NCBI RefSeq assembly: GCF_027924405.1
Contig: NZ_AP026978.1
Coordinates: forward strand, 4,464,001 to 4,528,000
DNA: 64,000 bases
Direction: 5' to 3'
Source of the DNA: Nocardia sputorum
GTDB taxonomy: Bacteria; Actinomycetota; Actinomycetes; Mycobacteriales; Mycobacteriaceae
This document shows positions 52,333 through 61,131 of this stretch, in pieces. Numbering within the stretch: position 1 is the first letter of the stretch; each line of letters opens with the position of its first letter. The notes under the pieces were generated by a model. It saw only the letters and a program-made list of their open reading frames with translations. It was not told where the DNA came from and ran no database searches. A program made the position numbers and the translations under genes.

Positions 52333-52830
52333 AAGGTAGTTCGAAGAACTCAGGTGCGCTGGTCGGTTCGGGCGAGGCGTCGGTGAGTGTGTGGATGGCG
52401 GCGATGTAGGCCATGGCTTCGTGGCGGTCGGGTCGGGTCTCGTAGTCGCGGACCAGGCGGCAGTTGACCAGCCATCCGAAGCTTCGCTCGACGACCCAGC
52501 GGGGGCATGGCGTTGAATACGGTGGAGGTATCGCTGCGTTCGACGATCTGAACCATCGGTGCCAGAACGGATTTCGCCCACTGCACGAGTCGTCCGGCGT
52601 AGTCGCCATCGGCCCACACCAGCGAGATCGTGGCGAAGCGTGCCCGCACGGCGGTCAGCGGCTGGTGGACGGCGTCACGGTCCTGGATGGCGGCACTGGT
52701 GACCACGACCGCCACAACGCCGCGGCGAACCCGGAAGCGATCCGAGGCCGGCGAAACCGGCCATCGAGCCGAGCGGACGAGTCCGCGGGCAGGGTGTCGG
52801 ACAGAGCGATAACCGCGCCGCCGAGGTCGC
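52325..52830 (-). pseudogene. IS5-family transposase, 3' fragment with frameshifts
   Basis: In order along the minus strand: VVAVVVTSAAIQDRDAVHQP, TISLVWADGDYAGRLVQWAK and PRWVVERSFGWLVNCRLVRD, then RHEAMAYIAAIHTL. These are the central and Glu-containing (WVVERSFGWL) parts of an IS5-family DDE transposase spread over two frames. The 5' third is missing. Confidence 0.85.
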
Positions 52831-53146
52831 GTCCGGCGGCCGCGAGAGCGTACATGGCGGGCACGATGGCGAACACCCACTGGGCGTGGTGTGTCGACCT
52901 TCAAGCGGTTCGACTCCGGCCTCCGAGCCCCGCCGAGCCGAACCTATGGGTCGATACGCTGTCCACGCACCCGATCGGGTCCGCGGAATCGCCCGGCCGA
53001 GTCCCCCAGCCCCGTGCGCTGCACCGCACCTCGGCGAGAACATTCGGTCCGGCGCCGGTGTGGGTCCGGCCCTCCCAGAAGTGGAAGCATCCGCGACTGG
53101 GAGGGTTGCCCGTCGTCCGGATCCTGTCTCCCGCATCGATCGACGA
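52831..53146. other. no gene recognised
   Basis: About 315 bases between the IS5 remnant and the LysM genes. Only short unsupported frames; it may contain further IS debris. Confidence 0.35.
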
Positions 53147-53341
53147 CTATTCGACGTCCGCCGTTCCGGCGAGAACGGACCGCAAGGGGAGCATGATCTC
53201 CTGGCCGACTCTGATCAGGTTCGGGTCCGCGATGTGGTTCAGCTCGGCGATCATCCGGAGGAATCTCAGATCGCCGTACTTCTTCTTGACGATCCCCGAC
53301 AGGGTCTCCCCCGCGACGACTGTGTGCCATTCGGCTGCCAT
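53147..53341 (-). CDS. single-LysM small protein
   Basis: 64 residues that are almost only a LysM: WHTVVAGETLSGIVKKKYGD, FLRMIAELNHIADPNLIRVG and QEIMLPL. No signal peptide. It lies 9 bases after the triple-LysM gene in the same direction, so the two are an operon. Without export it could serve as a module in a cytoplasmic assembly, as LysM domains do in contractile baseplates. Confidence 0.85.
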   Translation of the reverse strand: MAAEWHTVVAGETLSGIVKKKYGDLRFLRMIAELNHIADPNLIRVGQEIMLPLRSVLAGTADVE

Positions 53342-53350
53342 GAGTGTCTC

Positions 53351-53827
53351 CTAGCTCTTCGGGGGAATGATCAATTCCTGGCCGACGCGGATGACGTCGG
53401 GGTTCGGGATCTCGTTCGCTTCGGCGATCAGCGGGAACAGTGCCGCGTTCCCGTAGAAGCGCTTGGCGATCTTGGACAGCGTGTCGCCGGAAACGACCTT
53501 GTACGTGATGCCGGGAATGATCAGAACCTGGCCGACGTGAATCACGTCGGGATCGTCGATTCCGTTCGCCGCGGCGATCAACGGAAACAGGTGCGAATTC
53601 TGCGGGCGATAGAAATGCCCCGCCAGGCCGGAGAGGGTTTCGCCACGCACCACCGTGTGCTTGCGACTCACGTCGGGGAGAATCAGGACCGTCCCGATGC
53701 GTATCGAGTCGGGATCCGGAATCCCGCTGGCGACGGCGATCAGCTCGAAAAGCGAAGCCTGCCCGTAGAATCGTTTCGCGATCGCCGACAGGGTTTCACC
53801 CGCGGCGACCGTGTGGGTGTTGAGCAT
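53351..53827 (-). CDS. triple-LysM protein without signal peptide
   Basis: 158 residues with three LysM repeats at about 4-50, 57-105 and 108-156 (each TV..GETLS.IA..FYG...LF.LIA.AN.I.DPD.I.VGQ.LIIP). There is no N-terminal signal or membrane helix, and no enzymatic domain. It is divergent from a large membrane protein across a region with two palindromes. Confidence 0.9.
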   Translation of the reverse strand: MLNTHTVAAGETLSAIAKRFYGQASLFELIAVASGIPDPDSIRIGTVLILPDVSRKHTVVRGETLSGLAGHFYRPQNSHLFPLIAAANGIDDPDVIHVGQVLIIPGITYKVVSGDTLSKIAKRFYGNAALFPLIAEANEIPNPDVIRVGQELIIPPKS

Positions 53828-53974
53828 GATTCACTCCTTTTCGATGAAACCTCGGCGTTTCGGTACCCGAGGATGTCGATAATTCGATGAACGATGTCCG
53901 GGTCGGAATCGCCGAAACCAGCGTATAGTCGGCACAACGGCCGTCAAAGTCCTCGGACGGACGGATTCGAAGTC

Positions 53975-54079
53975 GGGTAGTGCGCTACTCATGCCGAAGC
54001 GCTCGGAAAGCAAATAATTGCAGCGCCCTCGACCGCGCCGTGCGCGGCCATCTGCTTCGAAATGAGTAGTCGACTACTC
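53975..54079. promoter_or_regulatory. two related 16-bp palindromes in a divergent promoter region
   Basis: GAGTAGTCGACTACTC (54064-54079) is a perfect 16-bp palindrome. GGGTAGTGCGCTACTC (53975-53990) matches it at 12 of 16 positions and keeps the GTAG/CTAC arms. Centres are 89 bp apart. Lying between the leftward LysM genes and the rightward membrane-protein gene, they are candidate binding sites for one regulator of both. Confidence 0.6.
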
Positions 54080-54258
54080 GTTACCACCCGGATGGGTGAG
54101 CCTACGGTTGGCCCCATCCAAGATCAACGCGGCGAGTCATGTGATGACGGTATCGAGCCCGGGTCGAACGCGCACATGAGTGCCCGCGAGGCGGCTGGGT
54201 TGGTTCGCAGTACGGCCAGATCAGCTCGATGATCGAGAAGTAGTTCGGCGGAGGAGAT

Positions 54259-56142
54259 ATGGACGCCACAGCACGAACGGATGCCTTGGCGACGGAACTT
54301 TCCGGGGCCCTCACAATGGCATCGCGGTGCCCTGGAAATCTCTCGCAGAACAGCCAGGACTACCGCCTCCGGGCTGCACAATTCTTCACCGAGAACGACC
54401 GGGTGGCGCGTGCTATCGACAGCGAACTCGGTGAATTGTTTCGCGAGGACCCGGAGCTCGGCCGCCTGGTCGAAGCCACGAGCCGCAGGGGCGGCCGCAA
54501 GCGTCTCGCGCAACACCTGCGGCAGACGCTGCCCGAGCACCCGCATGCACAAGAGTCCCTGCTCTCCTTGACGCAAGGGACCGCCGACCCCGTCGCCAGC
54601 CGTACACCCATAGGCGGCGCGGTGTCGTGGAGCCGGTCGTCGGGATGGTTCAGTCGCGAAGTCGTTCTGGTGCTGATGAATGTTCTGATCGTCGTCCCGA
54701 TCGTGTTCGCGTTTCTCACCGTATGGGGTGGAGTTCATCGTCACAGTTCGGCAGACGACGTGTCCACCGCCGCACTGAGAGTCTTCATCGTATGGGTCCT
54801 GTCTTTCTTGCCCAGCTGGTTGTATATCCGATTCCTCGGGCAGCGCGCAGGCGCCCTGTGGAGCGAGTACGTCATCAATCTCCACCGCCTCGCAGTGGAC
54901 GAACCGAGATACCTGCCGCGACCACCGAAGTCCTCCGAGTTCTACGCGGAATGGCTCGCGGACGGCGGCTACCTCCAGGAGGAGGAACACAATATCTATC
55001 GGCAGAAGTTCAACGCCTATTATGGACGCGCCGTTTCCTCCGCGGGCGGATCCGATTTCGTTATCAAGACCGACACGCTTTTTCCCATCTTCCTCGCCAC
55101 GATCGGTTTCGCGACTTGCTGGACAGCGGTCCTCTGGGATCTGAGCTTCGTCGAGAACCCCACGACCGCGTGGGATATCCTCAAGTTCGGATTTCTCGGC
55201 GCCTACGCATTCACCGTGCAGAGCCTCGTCCGCCGGTTCTTCCAGAGCGACCTCAGGCCGAGTGCGTATGCCTCCGCGCTCCTGCGGATAATCGTCGTCT
55301 TCGCCACCTTGGTGGCCTTGTATCAACTGATCGACAGTTTCGAAGCCGGTGTTCGATCGGCAATTGCCTTCGTTGTGGGCGCTTTCCCGATCGTCGGCAT
55401 CTACGCACTCCACAGGACGACGGCGGTCGCTCTGCGGGCTGCGGTACCCCAGCTCACTCCGAATTATCCGCTCAATCAGATCGACGGCCTGAACGTGTGG
55501 TACGAATCCCGGCTCATCGAAGAAGGCATCGAAGACATGCAGAGTCTGGTGACGGCGAATCTCGTCGATGTCATCCTCCACACGCGTGTTCCCATCGGCC
55601 GACTGGTCGACTGGATCGATCAGGCCCAGCTGTACTTCCACCTGGACCACAGTGAAGTGACGCGGCGTGAACGCCGGCAGGCCCTGCGTCAGGACAACAC
55701 ATCGTCGTCCAAACCCTCCTCCGAGGACCCGAGCTGGACCGCACAGCTCAGCGGAAGCCTCGGCCCTGGCGTTCGCGCCGGCACCAACACCCGCGTAAGG
55801 CTGCGCCAACTCGGCATCCGAACGGCGACCGACTTGCTCATCGCGTTCCCGCCCAGCGAAGTCGACCCCCGCACCGCCGCCGAACCGACGGGTCGGCAAT
55901 ACCGATACCTCACACCGGCAGGCATCGATCTCGAGCAGATCCGCATGCTCGTACGCGTTCTCAACGAAAGCAGCGAGCTGGTTCCCGTCTGGAACTGGCA
56001 ACGCAGGGGCGCTCGTATCCGCCCACCTCAGGAAACGTCGAACAGAAGGCGTATCAATGGGCTGGAGCACTCCCAGCCGGAGACGACCGCAAGTGCACTC
56101 CGTCGACGAGAGCCACAACGAACGATCTTCGACCCGCACTGA
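54259..56142 (+). CDS. large multi-pass membrane protein, unknown function
   Basis: 627 residues. An N-terminal soluble helical part (to about 130) is followed by roughly six membrane segments: VVLVLMNVLIVVPIVFAFLT, ALRVFIVWVLSFLPSWLYIR, LFPIFLATIGFATCWTAVLW, FGFLGAYAFTVQSLVRRFF, LLRIIVVFATLVALYQLI and AIAFVVGAFPIVGIYALHR. The C-terminal soluble region includes TNTRVRLRQLGIRTATDLLI, like a helix-hairpin-helix. GGAGG lies before ATG 54259. It is divergent from the LysM operon. No known family assigned. Confidence 0.75.
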   Translation: MDATARTDALATELSGALTMASRCPGNLSQNSQDYRLRAAQFFTENDRVARAIDSELGELFREDPELGRLVEATSRRGGRKRLAQHLRQTLPEHPHAQESLLSLTQGTADPVASRTPIGGAVSWSRSSGWFSREVVLVLMNVLIVVPIVFAFLTVWGGVHRHSSADDVSTAALRVFIVWVLSFLPSWLYIRFLGQRAGALWSEYVINLHRLAVDEPRYLPRPPKSSEFYAEWLADGGYLQEEEHNIYRQKFNAYYGRAVSSAGGSDFVIKTDTLFPIFLATIGFATCWTAVLWDLSFVENPTTAWDILKFGFLGAYAFTVQSLVRRFFQSDLRPSAYASALLRIIVVFATLVALYQLIDSFEAGVRSAIAFVVGAFPIVGIYALHRTTAVALRAAVPQLTPNYPLNQIDGLNVWYESRLIEEGIEDMQSLVTANLVDVILHTRVPIGRLVDWIDQAQLYFHLDHSEVTRRERRQALRQDNTSSSKPSSEDPSWTAQLSGSLGPGVRAGTNTRVRLRQLGIRTATDLLIAFPPSEVDPRTAAEPTGRQYRYLTPAGIDLEQIRMLVRVLNESSELVPVWNWQRRGARIRPPQETSNRRRINGLEHSQPETTASALRRREPQRTIFDPH

Positions 56143-56275
56143 ACACCCCCGGCCGAGGTCCCGCGTTCCTCGCCGGCGCGGGATCGGCACATCCTTACGC
56201 GGCCTTACCGGCCGGTGGGGTCATGATCATCGTTGTTCACCGGCCGTGCCGATCTTCGTGGCGCGGCCGGAGCCG

Positions 56276-56668
56276 TCACGGTGCATCCAACACACTCGCC
56301 GGGACACCGTAGGGCAGAAATCGCACTCGACGGCGATCATCGGTGTTGTCGCGATGCGCGCGCAAGGCCTCGAGTTCGCTGGGAAAGACCTGGTCGACCC
56401 TGGCCTCACCGCTGTCATCGATGCTGTAGATCACCCACACCCCGCTGCCGGTCGCACCGGTGGTCTCGCCCTCGGGTTCCGGTGGGCGTGGCCGTTGCGG
56501 TTGGACGAACTGACCGAGCAGCGACGCCAGCGAACCGACGCTCGCGTGATCTACGCGATCCAGGAACACGCCGGCTTTCCCGAGCAGATCACGGAGCTCG
56601 GTTCCCGCTCCACGCAGTGCGCGTTCGAATTCTTCCGGATCGATGCCGAAAGGCCCGTTATCTGGCAT
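56276..56668 (-). CDS. hypothetical protein
   Basis: 130 residues from ATG 56668, with AGGAG 9 bases upstream. An N-terminal acidic helix (FGIDPEEFERALRGAGTELR) is followed by a Pro/Glu linker and a compact C-terminal part with GVWVIYSIDDSGEARVDQVF and ELEALRAHRDNTDDRRRVRF. The last part resembles small actinobacterial proteins that read like a single beta-alpha unit. Function unknown. Confidence 0.65.
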   Translation of the reverse strand: MPDNGPFGIDPEEFERALRGAGTELRDLLGKAGVFLDRVDHASVGSLASLLGQFVQPQRPRPPEPEGETTGATGSGVWVIYSIDDSGEARVDQVFPSELEALRAHRDNTDDRRRVRFLPYGVPASVLDAP

Positions 56669-56905
56669 CGCATGTGCTCCTGGAGACGAGTTGGGCGTTA
56701 CGTCCTCAGTGTCCTCGCGAAACGCCGACTTCGCCACGACGGCCTCCGCGCCGTGGCGCTTTCCGACCGCACCGGTGGGTAGCCCCGACGGTTTGCCGAT
56801 AGTCGGTCTCCGACATACCTGCGGCGCGGTTGCGTGCGGTCCGGGCGTAATTTTGCGCGGGTCGGGGTTGCATCCTGTACCTGGGTACAGGCTTACCGTG
56901 GCGGC

Positions 56906-57253
56906 ATGATGATTTCGTCTTCGTCGGGTGATTGGGTGCCGGATTCGTGCACCCTGCCAACCGCTGAGCGTCCTGTTCGAGTCGCGGAGTTCGATCGGTT
57001 CTTCGCTCAGTCGGTGCGGCACACCCATCGGCCCGCCCGCACGCTGCTGGATCTGGTGCTGGCCGGCGACGCCGAACCGGCCGGCCGTGACCTGGCCGCC
57101 CGGGAATCGGCCTGCTGCTCGTTCTTCGCTTTCACCTTCGACACCACCGAGACCGGACCGGTGATGCACATCGAGGTTCCCGAGGCCCAGGTCGATGTTC
57201 TCGACGCGCTCGCCGTGCGGGTGGACGCCTTGATCGGCGGAGGCCGGAGTTGA
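56906..57253 (+). CDS. small protein of a MerR-linked metal/stress operon
   Basis: 115 residues from ATG 56906. Motif [20 protein letters not shown], then [20 protein letters not shown] and [20 protein letters not shown]. Proteins of this type (with the CCSFF Cys pair) sit directly before MerR regulators in actinobacteria, often in mercury or other metal/stress loci. Its end overlaps the following TTG start (TTGA), showing translational coupling. Confidence 0.75.
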   Translation: MMISSSSGDWVPDSCTLPTAERPVRVAEFDRFFAQSVRHTHRPARTLLDLVLAGDAEPAGRDLAARESACCSFFAFTFDTTETGPVMHIEVPEAQVDVLDALAVRVDALIGGGRS

Positions 57254-57432
57254 CCGGCTTGCGCACCGGCGAGCTGGCCGAAGCGGCCGGGGTGAACACC
57301 CAGACTTTGCGGTACTACGAGCGACGCGGGCTGCTCGCCGAACCGCGGCGGTCCCTGGGCGGGCATCGGCTGTATCCCGAACAGGCGGTGACGGTGTTGC
57401 GGGTGATCAAGGCGGCGCAGCGGCTCGGGTTC
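57250..57432 (+). pseudogene. MerR-family regulator, truncated after the HTH
   Basis: TTG 57250 opens [40 protein letters not shown] and [20 protein letters not shown], a complete MerR DNA-binding domain. After that the sequence changes abruptly to the tail of an unrelated membrane protein in another frame, so the metal-binding C-terminal helices are missing. Confidence 0.82.
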
Positions 57433-57444
57433 ACCCCACCGCAC

Positions 57445-57620
57445 AACCCGACGCCCACTTCGGCCGCATCCTCGCCGCCTACGGTGGCGTGTTCGTCGCG
57501 GGCTCGCTGGCCTGGGGCATGGCGCTGGACGGCTTCCGGCTCGACCGCTGGGATGTCACCGGCGCCCTAATCTGCCTGATCGGCGTCGCCGTCATCATGT
57601 ACGCACCGCGCCACGCCTGA
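57445..57620 (+). pseudogene. UPF0060 (YnfA-type) membrane protein, C-terminal half only
   Basis: The frame reads [20 protein letters not shown], then [20 protein letters not shown] and [16 protein letters not shown] with a stop at 57620. This is the well-conserved last half of a UPF0060 protein. The first half and start are absent; MerR HTH sequence lies in their place. Confidence 0.85.
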
Positions 57621-57635
57621 CCCCTCGTTCCCGCG

Positions 57636-58682
57636 TCACCCCTGGAGCGGGGCTTGCGGTCTCTTTTCCGGGTTCGACCAGGTGACTCGACCCTGTCCGC
57701 TGTTCGCCGCGGCGGCGTAGCGGCGGGCCAGGCGGGCGAACGCGGCGGTGAGTTCGGGCGGCCCGAGGACTTCGATGTCAGCGTCGAACCTGCCGAGAAC
57801 GCCGGCGAGTGCGGTCCATGACCACGAGCCGAGGACCACTCGGCAACTGTCGGGATCGAGCGCCTCGACTACTCCGTCGTGGAGGAACGGTGCGACCTCG
57901 GTGGCGGGCAGACGCAGGATCACGGCCCCACGGCATGGCCAGTTCCCGGTCGCATCCGAGCCACGGAACCGGCTGGTCACGAACGTGGTGACGTCTCCCT
58001 CCGGAAGTTCACGCGGAGTGAAGCGGGGGCCGGTGGGGATGCGCGGGGCGATCCGGTCGGCGCGGAACGTCCGCCAGTCCTCGCGGTCGAGATCCCAGGC
58101 CACGAGGTACCACCGTCCGCCCCACGTGACGAGATGGTGGGGTTGCACTCGACGTGCCGGGCGCGCGGCGGCATCCGTCGGTGATGCGCCCGCGTAGTCG
58201 AAACGCAGCACCTCGCGGGCGTGGACAGCGGCGCCGATCGCCGTGAGGACCTCCGTGCCGGCCTCGGGCGCGGGCCGGTCCTCGGGCGGTGCGACGGCGG
58301 TGATCCGGAGGGTGTCTATGCGGTGGCGTAGGCGCGCGGGCATGACCTGGCGGACGGTGTTCAGCGCGCGTGCCGCGGCCTGGTCGATACCGGCGCCTGC
58401 GGTGGTGGCGATCTGGAGTGCGACGGCCAGGGCGACGGCCTGTTCGTCGTCGAACAGCAGCGGCGGGAGTTGGGCGCCTGCGCCGAGCCGGTATCCGCCG
58501 TCGGGGCCTTTGGTGGTGGCGATGGGGTAGCCGAGTTCGCGCAGGCGGTCGATATCGCGGCGCACGGTGCGCGGGCTGACCTGCAGCCGCTCGGCCAACA
58601 GCGCCCCCGGCCAGTCCCGGCGCGCCTGTAGCAGGGACAGCAGCGCCAGCAGTCGCGCGGAAGTTTTCGGCATATCGCTCAT
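57636..58682 (-). CDS. HTH/WYL-domain transcriptional regulator
   Basis: About 348 residues from ATG 58682 (or ATG 58673). The N-terminal winged HTH is LALLSLLQARRDWPGALLAE followed by RLQVSPRTVRRDIDRLRELG and YPIATTKGPDGGYRLGAG. The middle is the WYL domain: LRFDYAGASPTD, RVQPHHLVTWGGRWYLVAWD and WRTFRADRI. It is divergent from a VOC-family gene and probably controls it. Confidence 0.9.
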   Translation of the reverse strand: MSDMPKTSARLLALLSLLQARRDWPGALLAERLQVSPRTVRRDIDRLRELGYPIATTKGPDGGYRLGAGAQLPPLLFDDEQAVALAVALQIATTAGAGIDQAAARALNTVRQVMPARLRHRIDTLRITAVAPPEDRPAPEAGTEVLTAIGAAVHAREVLRFDYAGASPTDAAARPARRVQPHHLVTWGGRWYLVAWDLDREDWRTFRADRIAPRIPTGPRFTPRELPEGDVTTFVTSRFRGSDATGNWPCRGAVILRLPATEVAPFLHDGVVEALDPDSCRVVLGSWSWTALAGVLGRFDADIEVLGPPELTAAFARLARRYAAAANSGQGRVTWSNPEKRPQAPLQG

Positions 58683-58765
58683 CCTGTCCGAAGTAGCGGA
58701 CACAACCTGGCCACTACCCTTGCGAATGTTGCTCACGTCAACCGACGAGCCGAACAGGAGCAACT

Positions 58766-59182
58766 GTGTCTCTCACAACCACCGCCCACTTGAACTTCCG
58801 CGGTGACGCCCGCGCCGCGCTGGAGTTCTATCAGTCCGTCTTCGGCGGTCAGCTCGCCGTCGTCACCTACCAGGACGCCGGGAACCTCGGCGGCGAGGCC
58901 GACCAGATCATGTGGGGCCGAGTACAGGCCGACAACGGATTCCATGTCATGGCCTACGACGTGCCCGTGCAGACGGGCTACGACCCGGGCGAGAACGCGT
59001 TCTTCGTCTCCGTGCGCGGCACGACCGTCGAAGAGGTCTCGGGCTATTGGGAGAAACTCACCGCGGGCGCGACCATCGTGGTCCCGATGGGCCCGGCGAA
59101 CTGGGCGCCCGCCTACGGGATGCTGCGTGACCGTTTCGGTGTCGTCTGGGTCGTCGACGTCGTCGGCGAGTACAACGGATAG
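58766..59182 (+). CDS. VOC-family (PhnB-like glyoxalase) protein
   Basis: 138 residues from GTG 58766. The PhnB-type pattern is HLNFRGDARAALEFYQSVFG, GEADQIMWGRVQADNGFHVM and NWAPAYGMLRDRFGVVWVVD. Such proteins bind a metal in a paired beta-alpha-beta fold, but the role is often unknown. The adjacent WYL regulator is the likely controller. Confidence 0.9.
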   Translation: MSLTTTAHLNFRGDARAALEFYQSVFGGQLAVVTYQDAGNLGGEADQIMWGRVQADNGFHVMAYDVPVQTGYDPGENAFFVSVRGTTVEEVSGYWEKLTAGATIVVPMGPANWAPAYGMLRDRFGVVWVVDVVGEYNG

Positions 59183-59221
59183 GGCGTCACGACTTCGTCG
59201 AGCAGATCCGCACGGTCATGA

Positions 59222-60388
59222 CTACGGCGACTTCGTCAGGCCGCGGACGTGTGGCCATGCCTCGGCGAGCGCGAGCAGCTGATGCAGTTCCGCGGTGAGA
59301 TCCCTGGCACCGGGCCGGATCTGGTGCCGGGGTGGGAACCGGCTCGCGCGCGGAGGGTGCCCAGCAGCCTTGGCGGCGATGGCCTCGGCGACGCGGCGAG
59401 CATGGATATGCGGGTCACCGCCGGTGATGGCCAGATCGCCGGGGCTGTCGCTGTAGCGCTTGAGATGGAGGAGGCTGTCACGGATCTCGACCGTCATGCG
59501 GTGCAGACGGATGGCCGGGTCGGTTCGGCCGTGGTGGTCGCGCGGCGCCTCCAGGACGATTCCGGGCACGGCCGCGGTGAGATCGGCCCACATCGGCTGC
59601 AGCCGACGGCAATAGCGGCTGGTGCGGTCCCATCCCATGTGGGTGAGCAGGGTGCTGATCAGCGGCACCGTGACCACGGCGGGAGCGCCGACGGCCGAGA
59701 GGAGGAAGCCGCTCCATGCCTTCCAGCGCATCTCGGGATCCCATGCCGGGTGGCCGGCCAGGACACTGCTGACGGTCTCGATCGGGTATACGACCGCTAC
59801 GACCCCGAGAGCTGCCACGGTGCCGAGGACCGCTGTGTACAGTGCCCGTTCCTGCCAGGTGGTGTCCCCCGCGGCGCGCATCTCGCGCACGCTGACCCGG
59901 CCGACGCGCAGGGCGGTGGCACCGAGCGGCAGGGAGAACACGACCCAGATGACGACAGCGCGCCAGCCCAGGGTTTGGTCGATCAGCTGGTCGGCCCGGC
60001 GGGCGGGCGCGCCCGCGATCAGGATGACGGCGGTGGCGGTGACCGTGACGAGGTAATAGCGCCGCTGTCTGCGCCATGTGTGGGCGGGATCGGCGCCTGC
60101 CCACAATTCGGCGATGCCGTAGATATGCGAGACGGCCAGCAGAACCGCGCCCAGCGACAGCTGCCGGGCGATGTTCACCACGTCGCGGTCGTCGCCGGGC
60201 AACAGCCAGGCCAGTGACTGTTCGAACCATGCCTCCCGCAGCAGGTGCTCGAGGAGGGCGGCGGCGAGCGCGCGGTTGATGAGCCGGTCGACGAGGCTTT
60301 CCCGCAACAGCCACCACCGACCGGCGAGCACCGATGCGAGCACCGTCAGGACAGGCCAGCTGATCAGACCCGGGACAGGAGAAGTCAT
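59222..60388 (-). CDS. DUF6545 (MAB_1171c-like) membrane protein
   Basis: About 388 residues from ATG 60388, 2 bases after the ImmA gene stop. It has several membrane segments (ISWPVLTVLASVLAGRWWLL, LSLGAVLLAVSHIYGIAELW, VVIWVVFSLPLGATALRVGR, AVLGTVAALGVVAVVYPIE, APAVVTVPLISTLLTHMGW) and then a soluble C-terminal domain with HRMTVEIRDSLLHLKRYSDS, as in the MAB_1171c-type proteins. The pairing with ImmA is a recurrent actinobacterial arrangement. Function unknown. Confidence 0.85.
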   Translation of the reverse strand: MTSPVPGLISWPVLTVLASVLAGRWWLLRESLVDRLINRALAAALLEHLLREAWFEQSLAWLLPGDDRDVVNIARQLSLGAVLLAVSHIYGIAELWAGADPAHTWRRQRRYYLVTVTATAVILIAGAPARRADQLIDQTLGWRAVVIWVVFSLPLGATALRVGRVSVREMRAAGDTTWQERALYTAVLGTVAALGVVAVVYPIETVSSVLAGHPAWDPEMRWKAWSGFLLSAVGAPAVVTVPLISTLLTHMGWDRTSRYCRRLQPMWADLTAAVPGIVLEAPRDHHGRTDPAIRLHRMTVEIRDSLLHLKRYSDSPGDLAITGGDPHIHARRVAEAIAAKAAGHPPRASRFPPRHQIRPGARDLTAELHQLLALAEAWPHVRGLTKSP

Positions 60389-60389
60389 C

Positions 60390-60902
60390 TCATCGGTGCC
60401 GGTTCCGGAAGAACGTCGAGCGGAACCGGCTCGCCGACCGCTTCGGCAGCATCGCTTCGACCAGCAGCAGGTCGGCGAAGGTTTCGGCGGCGCGCTCGCG
60501 CTCACTGCCGTAGTCTTGGCGCCCCAGGACGCTGTGAATGGTTTCCAGCGACAGCGACGGCATCAATTCGCGCAACGGTAGATCGGTCGCAGGACCGGCG
60601 GGACCGCTCGAAGTCTCTCCGTGGCCGAGCAGCATGTGACCGATCTCGTGGGCGATGATGTGATCGGCATGCCATTCGGTGTCGGCCCCGTACATGATCA
60701 CGTCGTCGTCTTCCCGGGCGATCCACAGGCCACTTCCGGTGCCGCATCCGTTTCCGGCGAGTGCGCCGACGTCGATCGGGCACAACGTGATCGACCGTCC
60801 CCGATACGCCGCCACCCGCTCGATGTATTCCGTCATGTCCCATGGATGGGGGATCTGTACCAGGCGACCCAGCTCCTCGAATCGCGCGGCGAGATCCTCC
60901 AT
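60390..60902 (-). CDS. ImmA/IrrE-type zinc metallopeptidase
   Basis: 170 residues. The zinc motif is DHIIAHEIGHMLLGHGETSS (HExxH). The N-terminus (LAARFEELGRLVQIPHPWDM, RGRSITLCPIDVGALAG) and the C-terminal ERAAETFADLLLVEAML (with the third ligand Glu) fit the family seen before DUF6545 genes. An XRE regulator usually precedes it, but none is visible upstream here. Confidence 0.88.
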   Translation of the reverse strand: MEDLAARFEELGRLVQIPHPWDMTEYIERVAAYRGRSITLCPIDVGALAGNGCGTGSGLWIAREDDDVIMYGADTEWHADHIIAHEIGHMLLGHGETSSGPAGPATDLPLRELMPSLSLETIHSVLGRQDYGSERERAAETFADLLLVEAMLPKRSASRFRSTFFRNRHR

Positions 60903-61131
60903 TACGCCTTCCCCTCGTCGATCACGGTCACCTATTGCCGATAATGCGGTGAGCGTAGTCGTCTACGGGGTCTTGTCGCCGACCTGGCTTGCCTCACAAG
61001 CTTTCTCGGAACCGAATGAGAACAAGATCGCACGCCGCTATGGCTTGGGTGGGCACGCCGGGGCTCCGTCGGCGGGGGTCTCGCTGGGGGCATCGACCGC
61101 AGGGTCGCCATCGGCCGGATACCGGGCGCGG

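Noticed and set aside
48712..52830. The two IS5-family pieces (49057-49260 and 52325-52830) as halves of one element split by the sequence between them
   Set aside because: Both are on the minus strand, but the 5' piece lies at the lower coordinates, the wrong order for a simple split. They are separate remnants, or a rearrangement that I cannot prove.
54124..56190. A 688-codon minus-strand frame opposite the membrane protein gene
   Set aside because: The opposite strand has regular membrane helices, a GGAGG and a good start. The minus frame has a low-complexity His/Arg/Asp composition.
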